DNA of 64,000 nucleotides, taken from contig JAFYJN010000032.1 of the NCBI GenBank assembly GCA_017538105.1, positions 62,001 to 126,000 on the forward strand. The letters run 5' to 3'. The DNA comes from Prevotella sp. GTDB lineage: Bacteria; Bacteroidota; Bacteroidia; Bacteroidales; Bacteroidaceae. Each line of letters begins with the position of its first letter. The first letter of the stretch is position 1. The notes below the pieces were generated by a model. The model saw only the letters and a program-made list of their open reading frames with translations. It made no database searches and had not been told where the DNA came from. Positions 44,401 to 52,620 of this stretch are shown piece after piece. Position numbers and translations under genes: made by a program.

Positions 44401-44776
44401 TGTTGTTGGTGGGTGCCACGATAACCACCTCGTCGAGCAACGCACTCTCTTCTGAGAGTGTGGCATCGACCACCGTGTTCTGTCCCAACGTCAGCCGTAT
44501 GCCCTCAAACTTGGCGGTGTGATAGCCGATGTACGACATCTCCACCTCGTAGGGACCGCCCACGAGCATGCCGGTGATGGTGTAACGTCCGTCATAGTTG
44601 GTAAAACCACGGTAGAGCGTTCCTGTGGGGATATGCTTCGCCTTGATGATGACACCGATAGCTTCTTCGCCACTAGCAGTCACCAGTCCGCTGATGCCCG
44701 AGGTGGTTACCTGGGCATTGACAACACTGGTTATCGCAAGAAAGATGCCCAGCATCCATTGTTTCATCGCTTTCAT
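41441..44776 (-). CDS. Oar-like TonB-dependent outer-membrane receptor
   Basis: This protein of about 1111 aa has a signal (MKAMKQWMLGIFLAITSVVNAQ), a carboxypeptidase-D-like domain (GISGLVTASGEEAIGVIIK, GYHTAKFEG), and a plug (GRAMTDLMKMTPQS, GGGNYRQSRVTIDGASFND, GFIGGGINAVTKSGTNEFKGSAY). A large barrel ends VMFTIRYLFN. The Oar-type plug and lack of a SusD partner suggest a receptor for something other than glycan, possibly a peptide or adhesin role. The frame is open to 44815, but a -7 box covers that upstream ATG (44813-44820), so the start must lie downstream; 44776 fits best. Confidence 0.88.
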   Translation of the reverse strand: MKAMKQWMLGIFLAITSVVNAQVTTSGISGLVTASGEEAIGVIIKAKHIPTGTLYRGFTNYDGRYTITGMLVGGPYEVEMSYIGYHTAKFEGIRLTLGQNTVVDATLSEESALLDEVVIVAPTNNTMRSDRSGAVTHLDAAQMAVVPTVGRAMTDLMKMTPQSASSSGMAIGGGNYRQSRVTIDGASFNDAFGLGNSPLPGGGMPISLDALEQMTVSITPYDVRQSGFIGGGINAVTKSGTNEFKGSAYSYLTSNALKGDRVASTTLPVADGHSNTYGLSLGGPIIKDKLFFFVNGEVEDIVMAGPEAHAGNGSTPYTVTNRRPQIEQLESLSNFLQNTYGLTTGPWQGYNVKTPAYRLLARLDWNINDSHRLNVRFTKSNRKTSNFSSLSRSIGSNRSTLIYGGNQNDYGSGTNYSMSSLSSRYYAEYRFTSLAAELNSRFGKWQNTLRATYSFQDQPRSNEYGESVPMVEIVMSNGQGFYPSWAVTGDPYTYGNLAQTKNTVITDEVSIQVGKHQLFGGLQFEHNSATNGYAHAAAGYYAFEATPEQVAAGDWASVFTPEQTRLFGITYGNNADHSMFKSKMSTNQWSLYVQDNMSLTDRFRLSVGLRLELPSYPSLKDNFNEDFYKLDFGGQHFRTDNVPDASLSVSPRIGFNWDVLGDQRLIVRGGSGLFVGRMPFVWLISAVSGSGMGQTTFTYSQQDYNNAVAKGETPLMPTFTMSQEEMLQQIHATSKTTVPGSPTILSNDLRMPKTWKTSLSVDMKLPGDIDFTLEGIINKDINPVVVANRDIYWDGVSVVDLGHGDVRHQMSYYDDKHSVFVLENAGGKAYYMSLSAQLRKSFDFGLDLAGSYTISRSKTYTPGYGDQASSAYSVYRYSVNAMKDNETGFAPYVAPSRLLLSAAYRWKMTKNISSVFSLVYDGYQFGFSGDFSYSRYSYYFSSNVNGDALAPGNLIYVPASREELDGWDFAPSTYGTDKMEYTAAMQRDDFWTYIQQDDYLKDRKGRYAERGGAKMPWHHQLDFKYQCDIGVMAGKTRDTLQLGVDILNLPNLLNSDWGIYKQVQGNALLTYKEGKYMYNTVNGERHTKTYQNYLDTASTYRVMFTIRYLFN

Positions 44777-44812
44777 CATAGGCATTAAAACCTGTTTTTC
44801 ACATCCATGATG

Positions 44813-44820
44813 CAAAAATA
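44813..44820 (-). promoter_or_regulatory. -7 box of the Oar-like receptor gene
   Basis: TATTTTTG on the minus strand, about 37 nt before the chosen start codon at 44776. It overlaps the first in-frame ATG (44813-44815), ruling that start out if the promoter is used. Confidence 0.5.
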
Positions 44821-45014
44821 ATCATAAAACTGCAAAAAACGCATCCTTTAGGTGTTATTTTGTTATTTAGGAATATTCACTCCTGGTTATCAACAGGTAC
44901 TTTTGTCTTTCTAAACAAGACATGGATTTCAGCAAAGATTAAGAGATGTTAATTTTTTGGAATTCCTAAATATAAAAGCTTATTTTGCAAATAATTAATC
45001 AAAAATGAAGAATA

Positions 45015-47387
45015 ATGAAAGAAAACTATTATCTTTTTAACCTTCGCAAGAGAGCCAGACTCCTAAGATGGCTCGTATTCTTGACGCTTGCAATATGCCA
45101 TTCTGACTTATTCGCACAGCGTGAGTTCAATATTTTTTTCAACAGTAATGACTTTGAAACTACACTCACAGATGGAAAGGTCAGTTTGAGTACAACTAAA
45201 CCCTTCGCCGGCTACTCTGGTGATACAAGCAAGCCTGCATTCCCTCTTTTCCCTTATTGTATATTGATTCCTGAAGATTCCACGTCATTGAAATACAATG
45301 TGTCATTCGAGAGCAGCCTCGTCCATTCAAACGTGGATGTGGAGAAAAACGAACCTGTCATGACGACGAATGGAGAAATCGTCGGATCAATTCAAGACAC
45401 CATTATCTCCGTAACAACACCTGCATGGGGAGCCCGAGTGATTAGTTTTGGAAAATATAAATACATTTGTTTATCAACTACGCCGTTCCTGTATGACGCG
45501 GCAAATAAGAACCTTTATTTCGTGTCTCACATCAAGATAACGGTTCCATCCTATCCGTCAACCGCTGGCACGTCTGACATTATTGACTGGCCGTTAAAAT
45601 ATAGGGACATCGCGGAGAGTTTGGCCAATCCTGAAGATTTGGACGATTTTTACACCATTACTAATGAAGAAAACAACAGATATACCCTACAGCCACTTGA
45701 CTATCTTATCATCACAAGCTCGAAGTTAGCCTCAAGTTTCCAAAATTTAGCCGATTGGAAAAGGAGAAAAGGCTACCGGACGGAGATTGTAACTACGGAT
45801 TCCATATATAATTATTATTCGGGGACTGACGAGCAAGAGAAAATCAAGGATTTCCTATATTCCAACCTTGACAGAGGCATTAAATATGTCCTGCTCGGTG
45901 GAGATGATACCGTTGTGCCAACCCGAACCTGTATCACATTGGGTTATCATTTTCCTGCTGACATCTACTATTCTTGTTTTTCTGACTATAATAATGGTGA
46001 TTGGGATAAAAATAATGATGGAATCTATGGACAAATGCAAGACAGCATCAATTATTTTCAATCGTATTTTCTTAGTCGGCTACCTATCCGCACTACGAAT
46101 CAGGTAACAGACTACACAACAAAACTGCAGCAATACGAAATGGCAACCGACACCACGGCAACCAACAGGATTTTATTGACAGGCTTTTGTCTGGATAACA
46201 CACATGATTCGGCTAAGAACTATAACAATTACCTCTATCAACATTATATTCAGCCCTTTTGGAGTGGAAACATGTTTTATATGTATGAAAATGAGGGCAG
46301 TCTGCCAGACAACACTTCTTATTCAATTTCAAATATTCACCTTTTTAATGAAATAAACCGGGGATACAATATCATACATGAAGTCTCACATGGCGACACA
46401 TGTTTATGGGTATTAAACAATCAGAATAATACATTTCTTAACTATAAAAATGTTCATGCTTCATCACAAACTAACAGCATTCCATCAATTATTGTAACTA
46501 ATGCATGCCTCACTAATGCTTTCAATGAAGAACCATGTCTGAGCGAAGCATTTATCCGTAATCCAAACGGAGGTGCTGTCGCATATTTCGGCAGTTCAAT
46601 TGAGGGGTTTAGTCAAGGTACATCATTCAATGGTTCTTTCTTGTATAACGGTTACTTTTTCCAATACCTTTATCAAGGAAAGCCATATAATGCGCCTTAT
46701 AGTTTCGGTGGTGTGGTTAAACAAGCCAAGCAAAAGATGCTGGACTATTTTGATGATTTTGTCTTTAACAGACTTTTGCAAATGTCCATCAATCCTATAG
46801 GAGACCCAGAATTATCCATTTTCACTGACAAGCCACAGAGTTTTGTCAACATGAATGGTTTTTCTGTTAATCAACCTGCCATTCTTATCAATCCTATACA
46901 AAAGAAGATCACGGTGCAATCCACTGTTGGCGGATGTAGGATTGTATTATTGGAGGACAATGGTAATATACAGGTGTACGACAGTGTTCAAAATGCCACA
47001 TTCAACACCCATTTCGGACAACATAAAGTAACCATTCTCAAGCACAATTACACTCCTTTCTTAGCCGATGCTACACTCGACTCTATTCCCAACATTCCGG
47101 GCCCATTTACCATGAACATAAGAAAAGACGGCAATAATTATGTGATAACAGCCTTGAAGACAATAACCGAGGACGGCTACTATTACAGCGACGGAGAAAG
47201 CGGTGAGGAATTGGAAGAATGGAACCTGCGTATTGTCAATATCATGACAGGTGAGACGAAGGTTAATACCTTCGTACAATCATCCTCCTATGTTTGCGAT
47301 GCCTCATCTTGGGAGAACGGAGTCTATGCCGTTCAGGGAAGAGACGAAGAAAACACTGCGCAAAAGAAAATATTCATCAATAAATAA
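45015..47387 (+). CDS. Gingipain-like C25-family cysteine peptidase with T9SS-like tail
   Basis: The 790-aa exported protein has a signal ending near DLFAQ and a propeptide-like region (about 36-220). A C25 catalytic domain starts near LDYLIITSSKLASSFQNLADWKRRKGY, with catalytic His459 in EVSHGD and Cys498 in VTNACLTNAF. The last 80 or so residues (WNLRIVNIMTGETKV, GVYAVQGRDEENTAQKKIFI) look like a type IX secretion C-terminal sorting domain. It is probably released or attached at the cell surface and digests protein. The next gene starts 1 bp after its stop. Confidence 0.85.
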   Translation: MKENYYLFNLRKRARLLRWLVFLTLAICHSDLFAQREFNIFFNSNDFETTLTDGKVSLSTTKPFAGYSGDTSKPAFPLFPYCILIPEDSTSLKYNVSFESSLVHSNVDVEKNEPVMTTNGEIVGSIQDTIISVTTPAWGARVISFGKYKYICLSTTPFLYDAANKNLYFVSHIKITVPSYPSTAGTSDIIDWPLKYRDIAESLANPEDLDDFYTITNEENNRYTLQPLDYLIITSSKLASSFQNLADWKRRKGYRTEIVTTDSIYNYYSGTDEQEKIKDFLYSNLDRGIKYVLLGGDDTVVPTRTCITLGYHFPADIYYSCFSDYNNGDWDKNNDGIYGQMQDSINYFQSYFLSRLPIRTTNQVTDYTTKLQQYEMATDTTATNRILLTGFCLDNTHDSAKNYNNYLYQHYIQPFWSGNMFYMYENEGSLPDNTSYSISNIHLFNEINRGYNIIHEVSHGDTCLWVLNNQNNTFLNYKNVHASSQTNSIPSIIVTNACLTNAFNEEPCLSEAFIRNPNGGAVAYFGSSIEGFSQGTSFNGSFLYNGYFFQYLYQGKPYNAPYSFGGVVKQAKQKMLDYFDDFVFNRLLQMSINPIGDPELSIFTDKPQSFVNMNGFSVNQPAILINPIQKKITVQSTVGGCRIVLLEDNGNIQVYDSVQNATFNTHFGQHKVTILKHNYTPFLADATLDSIPNIPGPFTMNIRKDGNNYVITALKTITEDGYYYSDGESGEELEEWNLRIVNIMTGETKVNTFVQSSSYVCDASSWENGVYAVQGRDEENTAQKKIFINK

Positions 47388-47388
47388 T

Positions 47389-48303
47389 ATGAGAACTATT
47401 ATCAAGAATAAATATACCTTGTTGTATGTCATCTGCTGTTTTTCTTTTATGCCGATGAGAGCACAAGAAGAGCATCCTGAATTTTTCCCGCAGGGCACCA
47501 CATGGGAAGAGGCATGGTATCATTATCAAGAAGGTGATACCCGAGCATATTATATATATAACCGCTACACAGTTTCAGGTGACACTATAGTTGACGACAT
47601 TCTATATAAAAGAGTGATAAAAGAGAGAAGAGTATTGGAGTCTTATGAATATAATGATGAAATTTATGAATATTATGGGATACCCGATTTAGGCTCATAT
47701 ACTGTAAACCCTGATGTTTTTAATTGGAACAACACTGGACCTTGGCATTGGGAACCAGTAAGTGTTTTAAATTATTGCATCAGGGAAGAAAACGGTATGG
47801 TATATATCAGAAATAGACTCTACGGCACGGAAGAGAAAATAGTTTACGATTTCAATTGGGAAGAAGGAAAGCAAATTGAGGAATACAACTTTAATTCTGA
47901 ACTGTACGACACATATACGTTCGACAACATTATAGAAATAACATTGCTAGATGGAACTATAGAACAAGCCCTCACTTATAGTAACAGCAACGAACCTCGC
48001 ATAATACGGGGAATTGGCAACTTGGACGGTTTGTTTAATCCTCTTGGTATTATCATCTGGGACGGTAAGCCTAATTTTAGTCATATAATTAACTTCTACC
48101 GTGATGGTACGTTACTGTATGAGTGGGATCCCACTGAATATCTTGAAAATAAATGGGGGGTAACTGTAATAAAGCCAATGGATATGTCTTCAGTAAAGAA
48201 TGAAGGTAACACCTACACCATTACAGGTGTCCAAATAGATAAAAATACCACTCTACCTGCCGGCATCTATATCAAGAACGGAAAAAAGTTGATAGTCAAG
48301 TAA
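47389..48303 (+). CDS. Secreted protein of unknown function with T9SS-like tail, paired with the C25 peptidase
   Basis: The 304-aa protein has its start placed at ATG 47389, which gives the signal MRTIIKNKYTLLYVICCFSFMPMRAQ. An in-frame extension to 47251 lies inside the peptidase gene and is rejected. The mature protein is rich in Tyr, Asn and acidic residues (WEEAWYHYQEGDTRAYYIYN). The last 30 residues (ITGVQIDKNTTLPAGIYIKNGKK) resemble the sorting tails of Prevotella secreted proteins. It is co-transcribed with the peptidase and may be a co-secreted partner or inhibitor. No family is recognised. Confidence 0.75.
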   Translation: MRTIIKNKYTLLYVICCFSFMPMRAQEEHPEFFPQGTTWEEAWYHYQEGDTRAYYIYNRYTVSGDTIVDDILYKRVIKERRVLESYEYNDEIYEYYGIPDLGSYTVNPDVFNWNNTGPWHWEPVSVLNYCIREENGMVYIRNRLYGTEEKIVYDFNWEEGKQIEEYNFNSELYDTYTFDNIIEITLLDGTIEQALTYSNSNEPRIIRGIGNLDGLFNPLGIIIWDGKPNFSHIINFYRDGTLLYEWDPTEYLENKWGVTVIKPMDMSSVKNEGNTYTITGVQIDKNTTLPAGIYIKNGKKLIVK

Positions 48304-48327
48304 TCTGTTTTTTCTCCTATTACCCAT

Positions 48328-48365
48328 AACGATTGTACCATAATATTTGGTGCAATCGTTTTTTT
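48328..48365 (+). terminator. Terminator after the C25 peptidase operon
   Basis: AACGATTGTACC (48328-48339) pairs with GGTGCAATCGTT (48349-48360) with one G-T pair, loop of 9 nt, followed by a T-run to 48365. Confidence 0.87.
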
Positions 48366-48377
48366 ACACTACCTTTG
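48346..48377 (+). promoter_or_regulatory. DEAD-box helicase promoter overlapping the upstream terminator
   Basis: TTTG at 48346-48349, a 20-nt spacer and TACCTTTG at 48370-48377 match the Bacteroidetes promoter well. The -33 box lies in the loop and stem of the terminator above. Transcription would start near 48383, 22 nt before the TTG start. Confidence 0.65.
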
Positions 48378-48404
48378 CACCCCAAATTATTAAAAGACAA
48401 GACG

Positions 48405-50372
48405 TTGAAGACATTTGAAGAACTGGGCGTGTGCGAACCGATACGTCGCGCCATCGAAGAAATGGGTTTCGTACAGCCCATGCCCGTACAAGAAGAAGTG
48501 ATCCCCTACCTGCTGGGCACACGTAACGATGTGATAGCCCTGGCACAGACCGGCACGGGCAAGACCGCCGCCTTTGGCATCCCCCTGCTGCAACGCATCG
48601 ACACCGCACAGAACACCACACAGGCCATCATCCTCGCCCCCACGCGTGAACTGTGCCTGCAGATTACCGACGACATGAAAGATTATGCCCGCTACATGGA
48701 GGGCATCCGCATCGTGGCGGTATATGGCGGCACATCCATCGTCAACCAGATCAATGCCCTGCGCAAAGGGGTGCAGATCATCGTGGCCACCCCGGGCCGC
48801 CTCATCGACCTGATGAACCGTGGCGTGGCGAAACTCGACGAGGTACATAACGTGGTGCTCGACGAGGCCGACGAGATGCTTAACATGGGCTTCTCGGAGA
48901 GCATTGACGAGATACTCAAGGGAGTGCCCGAAGAACGCAACACGCTGCTGTTCTCGGCCACCATGAGCCGCGAGATAGAAGCCATCGCGAAGAACTACCT
49001 CCACGACCACAAGGAAATCGTGGTGGGCAGCCGCAACGAAGGGGCGGAAAACGTGAACCATATCTACTATATGGTACATGCCAAAGACAAATACCTGGCA
49101 CTGAAACGTATCGTTGACTTCCACCCGCGCATCTTCGCCATCATCTTCTGCCGCACGAAGGTGGAGACGCAGGAGATAGCCGACAAACTGATTCACGACG
49201 GTTACAACGCCGAGTCGCTGCACGGCGACCTGTCGCAGCAGCAGCGTGACCTGACGATGCAGAAATTCCGCCAGCACCTCACCCAACTGCTCGTGGCCAC
49301 TGATGTGGCAGCACGCGGTCTCGACGTGGACGACCTGACACACGTCATCAACTACGGACTGCCCGACGACATCGAGAGCTACACCCACCGCAGTGGCCGC
49401 ACGGGCCGCGCCGGGAAGAAGGGCACATCCATCTCCATCGTACACTCACGTGAGAAACATAAGATACGGGCCATTGAGAAAGAGATAGGCAAACAGTTTG
49501 TGGAAGGGGATATTCCCTCGCCACGCGAGATTTGCACCAAACAACTCTACAAGGTGATGGACCAGATAGAGAAGGTGGACGTGAACGAGGAGGAGATAGC
49601 CCCCTTCATGGACGACATCAACCGCCACTTCTTCTACCTCGAGAAAGAAGACCTCATCAAGAAAATCGTGTCGTTGGAGTTTGGCAAGTTCCTTGCCTAC
49701 TATGCCGACGCGCCAGAGATTTTGAAGCCCGACACGTCAAAGAAAGGGGCAAAGGGCAAGGAGCAAGGAGCAAAGGGCAAAGGACAAGGAGGCGACGGCC
49801 GTCAGCGCGGTTCACGCAAGGCGGAAAAAGGCTACCGCCGACTGTTCATCAACCTGGGCAAGGCCGACGGTTTCTACCCCAGCGAGGTGATGCAGTTCAT
49901 CAACAAACATGTGGAAGGTCGCCAAGCAGTGGGACATATCGACCTATTGAGCACCATCTCCTATATCGAAGTGCCCGAGAAAGATGCCCAGCGCGTGATG
50001 CGCGCCCTCGACGGCACCACCTACAAAGGACGTAGCGTGCGCTGTAATGAGGCGGACGATAAAGGGGCAAGGAGCAAGGAGCAAGGGGCAAGAGGCAGGA
50101 AGGCTGAGGGCAGGAAGCAGAAGGCCGAGGGCAAGGCGATGAAAGGTGAGGGATTCAGTTCCTACGAGAAGAAGTCGAAGCGCACCAGTCCCACGACAGA
50201 GAAACCCTCACGTCGCGGTCAGCGTGGTGCCGCCCGCATGTACGCTCCCGTCAAGGAGAGCGGCAAGAAAGACGACTGGCGCCAGTTCTTCCAAGGTCAC
50301 GACGTACAACTCGTTGGTGAAGAGCCCGACTTCTCCGAAGAAGGATGGGCAAGGAGGAAGCCGAAGAAGTAA
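48405..50372 (+). CDS. DEAD-box ATP-dependent RNA helicase with repeat-derived basic insertions
   Basis: The 655-aa protein starts at TTG 48405 (MKTFEELGV in relatives); the frame upstream to 48333 lies in the terminator and promoter. Helicase motifs are AQTGTGKTAA (I), PTRELCLQ (Ia), TPGRL (Ib), DEADEM (II), LFSATM (III) and HRSGRTGRAG (VI). A C-terminal DbpA-like RNA-binding domain follows (GYRRLFINLGKADGFYPSEV). It unwinds structured RNA, perhaps in ribosome assembly or decay. Two stretches (KKGAKGKEQGAKGKGQGGDG and KGARSKEQGARGRKAEGRK) translate the GGGGCAAGGAGCAAG repeat and add positive charge around the RNA-binding domain. Confidence 0.92.
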   Translation: MKTFEELGVCEPIRRAIEEMGFVQPMPVQEEVIPYLLGTRNDVIALAQTGTGKTAAFGIPLLQRIDTAQNTTQAIILAPTRELCLQITDDMKDYARYMEGIRIVAVYGGTSIVNQINALRKGVQIIVATPGRLIDLMNRGVAKLDEVHNVVLDEADEMLNMGFSESIDEILKGVPEERNTLLFSATMSREIEAIAKNYLHDHKEIVVGSRNEGAENVNHIYYMVHAKDKYLALKRIVDFHPRIFAIIFCRTKVETQEIADKLIHDGYNAESLHGDLSQQQRDLTMQKFRQHLTQLLVATDVAARGLDVDDLTHVINYGLPDDIESYTHRSGRTGRAGKKGTSISIVHSREKHKIRAIEKEIGKQFVEGDIPSPREICTKQLYKVMDQIEKVDVNEEEIAPFMDDINRHFFYLEKEDLIKKIVSLEFGKFLAYYADAPEILKPDTSKKGAKGKEQGAKGKGQGGDGRQRGSRKAEKGYRRLFINLGKADGFYPSEVMQFINKHVEGRQAVGHIDLLSTISYIEVPEKDAQRVMRALDGTTYKGRSVRCNEADDKGARSKEQGARGRKAEGRKQKAEGKAMKGEGFSSYEKKSKRTSPTTEKPSRRGQRGAARMYAPVKESGKKDDWRQFFQGHDVQLVGEEPDFSEEGWARRKPKK

Positions 50373-50754
50373 TACCTAACACCCACCCCGGCCCTCCCCA
50401 AGGGGGATACCCACCCCGACCCTCCCAAAGGGAGGGAGCGGATACCCACCCCTTTCCCCTCCCCAAGGGAGGGGGAAAAGGAAGTTAGAAGAAGTTAGAG
50501 GAAGTTAGAAGACAATAGCTTTGAAGGGTAAAAGGAGCTCCACCCCCGTCCCCTCCCGAGGGAGGGGAGATGAATAGCAGGGAAGGGCAAAAAACAAGGG
50601 GCAAGAGATTTTTTGGATTTCTCTTGCCCCTTGCCACTTTTTGCTTCTGGCATTTCTCTCACCCCTCACCTCTCACCCCTTAACGCTCCCTCCCTTTGGG
50701 AGGGCCGGGGTGGGTTTTTCTTTCCCCCTCCCTTGGGGAGGGCCGGGGTGGGTT
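50373..50754 (+). repeat. Dense repeat field between convergent DEAD-box and S41 genes
   Basis: No gene is present. After the DEAD-box stop come three ACCCACCCC-type hairpin repeats (50381-50470), GGAAGTTAGAAGAAGTTAG words (50481-50510) and CCCCTCCCGAGGGAGGGG (50550-50567). A long hairpin follows in which CAAGGGGCAAGAGA (50595-50608) pairs with TCTCTTGCCCCTTG (50620-50633). Then come CTCACCCCTCACCTCTCACC (50657-50677) and two hairpin repeats in the opposite orientation (50686-50754) that touch the S41 stop. Each half faces its own gene's 3' end. Confidence 0.9.
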
Positions 50755-52326
50755 TTACCCTTCCTGAATCAATTCCAACGCTTTCTGTACGATATCGTTA
50801 TACTTATTGATGATCTGGAAATATTCGTTCATGTCCCAGATATCGCGGGCGATAAGTGCTTTCAGTTGGGTGCGCAGATATGGAACGGTGCGCCGCAACT
50901 CATCATCGTCCTTGGGCTCGATACCCTGTTTCTTCGCCTCGGCCAAGATGTCGTCGACCAACGACTGGGGCACCTCAAACTGACTGTTGAACGCCTCAAA
51001 AGTGGAATAGCGTTTCTTTAGCTCCTTGCGGTGCTGGTCCACATAACGCAGGTTGGCGTTGATAATCAAGTTCTTCGCCGAAATCTTCCTATGATAGCGC
51101 GTATATTTGGTGGTGTCGAGCGGCACGAAATAGTCGGGCATGATACCACCGCCGCCATATACCGTGCGATGTTTTTTCAAGGTGTAGAACTTCAGCGAGT
51201 CGGCGAAATGGATGCTGTCGGGGTTCGTCAGCTCACCATGCTTGAGACGGTTCTCGAAATCCATCTCATAGTCCTTGAGGTCGCCTTTCTTATACGGTTT
51301 CTGTATGCACCGTCCCGAAGGAGTATAATAATGGGCGATGGTAAGACGTATCATCGACCCATCGGAGAAATCTATCGGACGCTGCACCAGTCCCTTGCCA
51401 AAAGAACGGCGTCCCACCACGATGCCGCGGTCCTGATCCTGTATGGCGCCGGCGAGAATCTCCGATGCCGAGGCGGACAATTCGTTCATGAGCACATAGA
51501 GATGGAGATCGCCCAACTGTCCACGGCCATTGGCGTTGTATGTCTGTCGTGGATTGCTCCGTCCCTCGGTATATACCACCAAGTCACCACGCTGCAGGAA
51601 CTCATTGGCTATCTGCACCGCCGTCTGGAGGTAACCGCCGCCATTGTCCTGCAAGTCGAGAATCAGGGTGTTCATTCCCTGCTCGCGCAACTTCGCCACC
51701 GCCGACATGAACTCGTTGTAGGTGTTCTGCGCGAACTGCTCGATGCGCACATAGCCCACGCCCGGACGAATCATGTGCGAGGCATGGATGGAATAGACGG
51801 GAATCTTGTCGCGGGTGACCATGAATGTGAGCGGATTGCCCTGGCCGGGGCGCACCACGCCTAACTTCACCGTCGTTCCCTTTGGTCCACGCAGACGTTT
51901 CATCATGTCCTCTTTTTTCATCTTCACCCCCGCGATGGCCGTGTCGTTCACCGACACGATGCGGTCGCCGGCCACGATGCCCACTTTCTCAGAGGGACCG
52001 TTGACTACGGGTTGGATCACCATGAGCGTGTCTTCCACCACGTTGAACTGCACGCCTATGCCCTCAAAATTGCCTTGCAGGGGTTCGGTGAGTGCCTTCA
52101 CCTCATCGGGAGTGGAATACACGGAATGGGGATCCAGTTCCTTGAGCATGCCCCGTATGGCATCCTCCACGAGTTTGTTGTCATCTACCTTGTCCACATA
52201 CAGGTTGCTGACCGCCATCTGTGCCATGCGGAACTTTGTGAGGGGGTTGGGGGCTTCTACAACCAACTGTGCCCTTGTCATGGTGGCGGTAAAGAGCAGT
52301 GCCGCCAATGCTATATATTTTTTCAT
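50755..52326 (-). CDS. S41-family C-terminal processing peptidase (CtpA-like)
   Basis: The 523-aa exported protease has a signal ending MTRAQ, an N-terminal helical region, a PDZ domain at about 75-165 (NFEGIGVQFNVVEDTLMV, AGDRIVSVNDTAIAG) and the S41 domain. The latter has LDLQDNGGGYLQTAV, the nucleophile region NELSASASEILAGAIQD and a lysine in RRSFGKGLVQRP. It degrades or trims exported proteins in the envelope. The stop lies 0-2 bp from a GC-rich hairpin repeat in gene-sense orientation. Confidence 0.93.
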   Translation of the reverse strand: MKKYIALAALLFTATMTRAQLVVEAPNPLTKFRMAQMAVSNLYVDKVDDNKLVEDAIRGMLKELDPHSVYSTPDEVKALTEPLQGNFEGIGVQFNVVEDTLMVIQPVVNGPSEKVGIVAGDRIVSVNDTAIAGVKMKKEDMMKRLRGPKGTTVKLGVVRPGQGNPLTFMVTRDKIPVYSIHASHMIRPGVGYVRIEQFAQNTYNEFMSAVAKLREQGMNTLILDLQDNGGGYLQTAVQIANEFLQRGDLVVYTEGRSNPRQTYNANGRGQLGDLHLYVLMNELSASASEILAGAIQDQDRGIVVGRRSFGKGLVQRPIDFSDGSMIRLTIAHYYTPSGRCIQKPYKKGDLKDYEMDFENRLKHGELTNPDSIHFADSLKFYTLKKHRTVYGGGGIMPDYFVPLDTTKYTRYHRKISAKNLIINANLRYVDQHRKELKKRYSTFEAFNSQFEVPQSLVDDILAEAKKQGIEPKDDDELRRTVPYLRTQLKALIARDIWDMNEYFQIINKYNDIVQKALELIQEG

Positions 52327-52334
52327 AAATTAAG

Positions 52335-52471
52335 AACCTCCCCCTATCCCCCTCCCAAGGAAGGGGCAACCTACTCGAGGTTAAGGGTTTAATGTATTAT
52401 TTAAAACCTCCCCCGTTCCCCCTCCCAAGGAGGGGGCAACCTACTCGAGGTTAAGGGTTTAGTGTATTATT
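52335..52471 (+). repeat. Two 67-bp tandem direct repeats
   Basis: Copies at 52335-52401 and 52405-52471 have a 70-bp period. Each contains AACCTCCCCC, CCCTCCCAAGG and the perfect inverted word CCTACTCGAGG, and each ends TTTARTGTATTATT. They lie just upstream of the S41 start codon (minus strand). Only a few positions differ. Confidence 0.88.
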
Positions 52472-52512
52472 GAATGTTTGAGTTAAAGAATTTCTAATAA
52501 GTTGAGTATTCA

Positions 52513-52620
52513 TTCTCCCTCCCTTGGGGAGGGCTGGGGTGGGTATCATTCTCCCTCCCTTGGGGAGGGTTAGGGGTGGGTATCACACCCCCTCCCTTGG
52601 GGAGGGCTGGGGTGGGTATC
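52513..52620 (-). repeat. Three tandem hairpin repeats at the parE 3' end
   Basis: Copies at about 52513-52547, 52548-52583 and 52586-52620 each carry CCCTCCCTTGGGGAGGG and end in GGTGGGTATC. The last TC belongs to the parE stop codon (TCA, 52619-52621). Read from parE, the repeats follow the stop directly. Confidence 0.9.

Noticed and set aside
44777-44815. Start of the Oar-like receptor at 44815
   Set aside because: A -7 promoter box covers 44813-44820, so that ATG would not be in the transcript.
50373-50754. CRISPR array
   Set aside because: Repeats are self-complementary, of varying length and type, and are not separated by unique spacers of constant size; no cas genes are seen.
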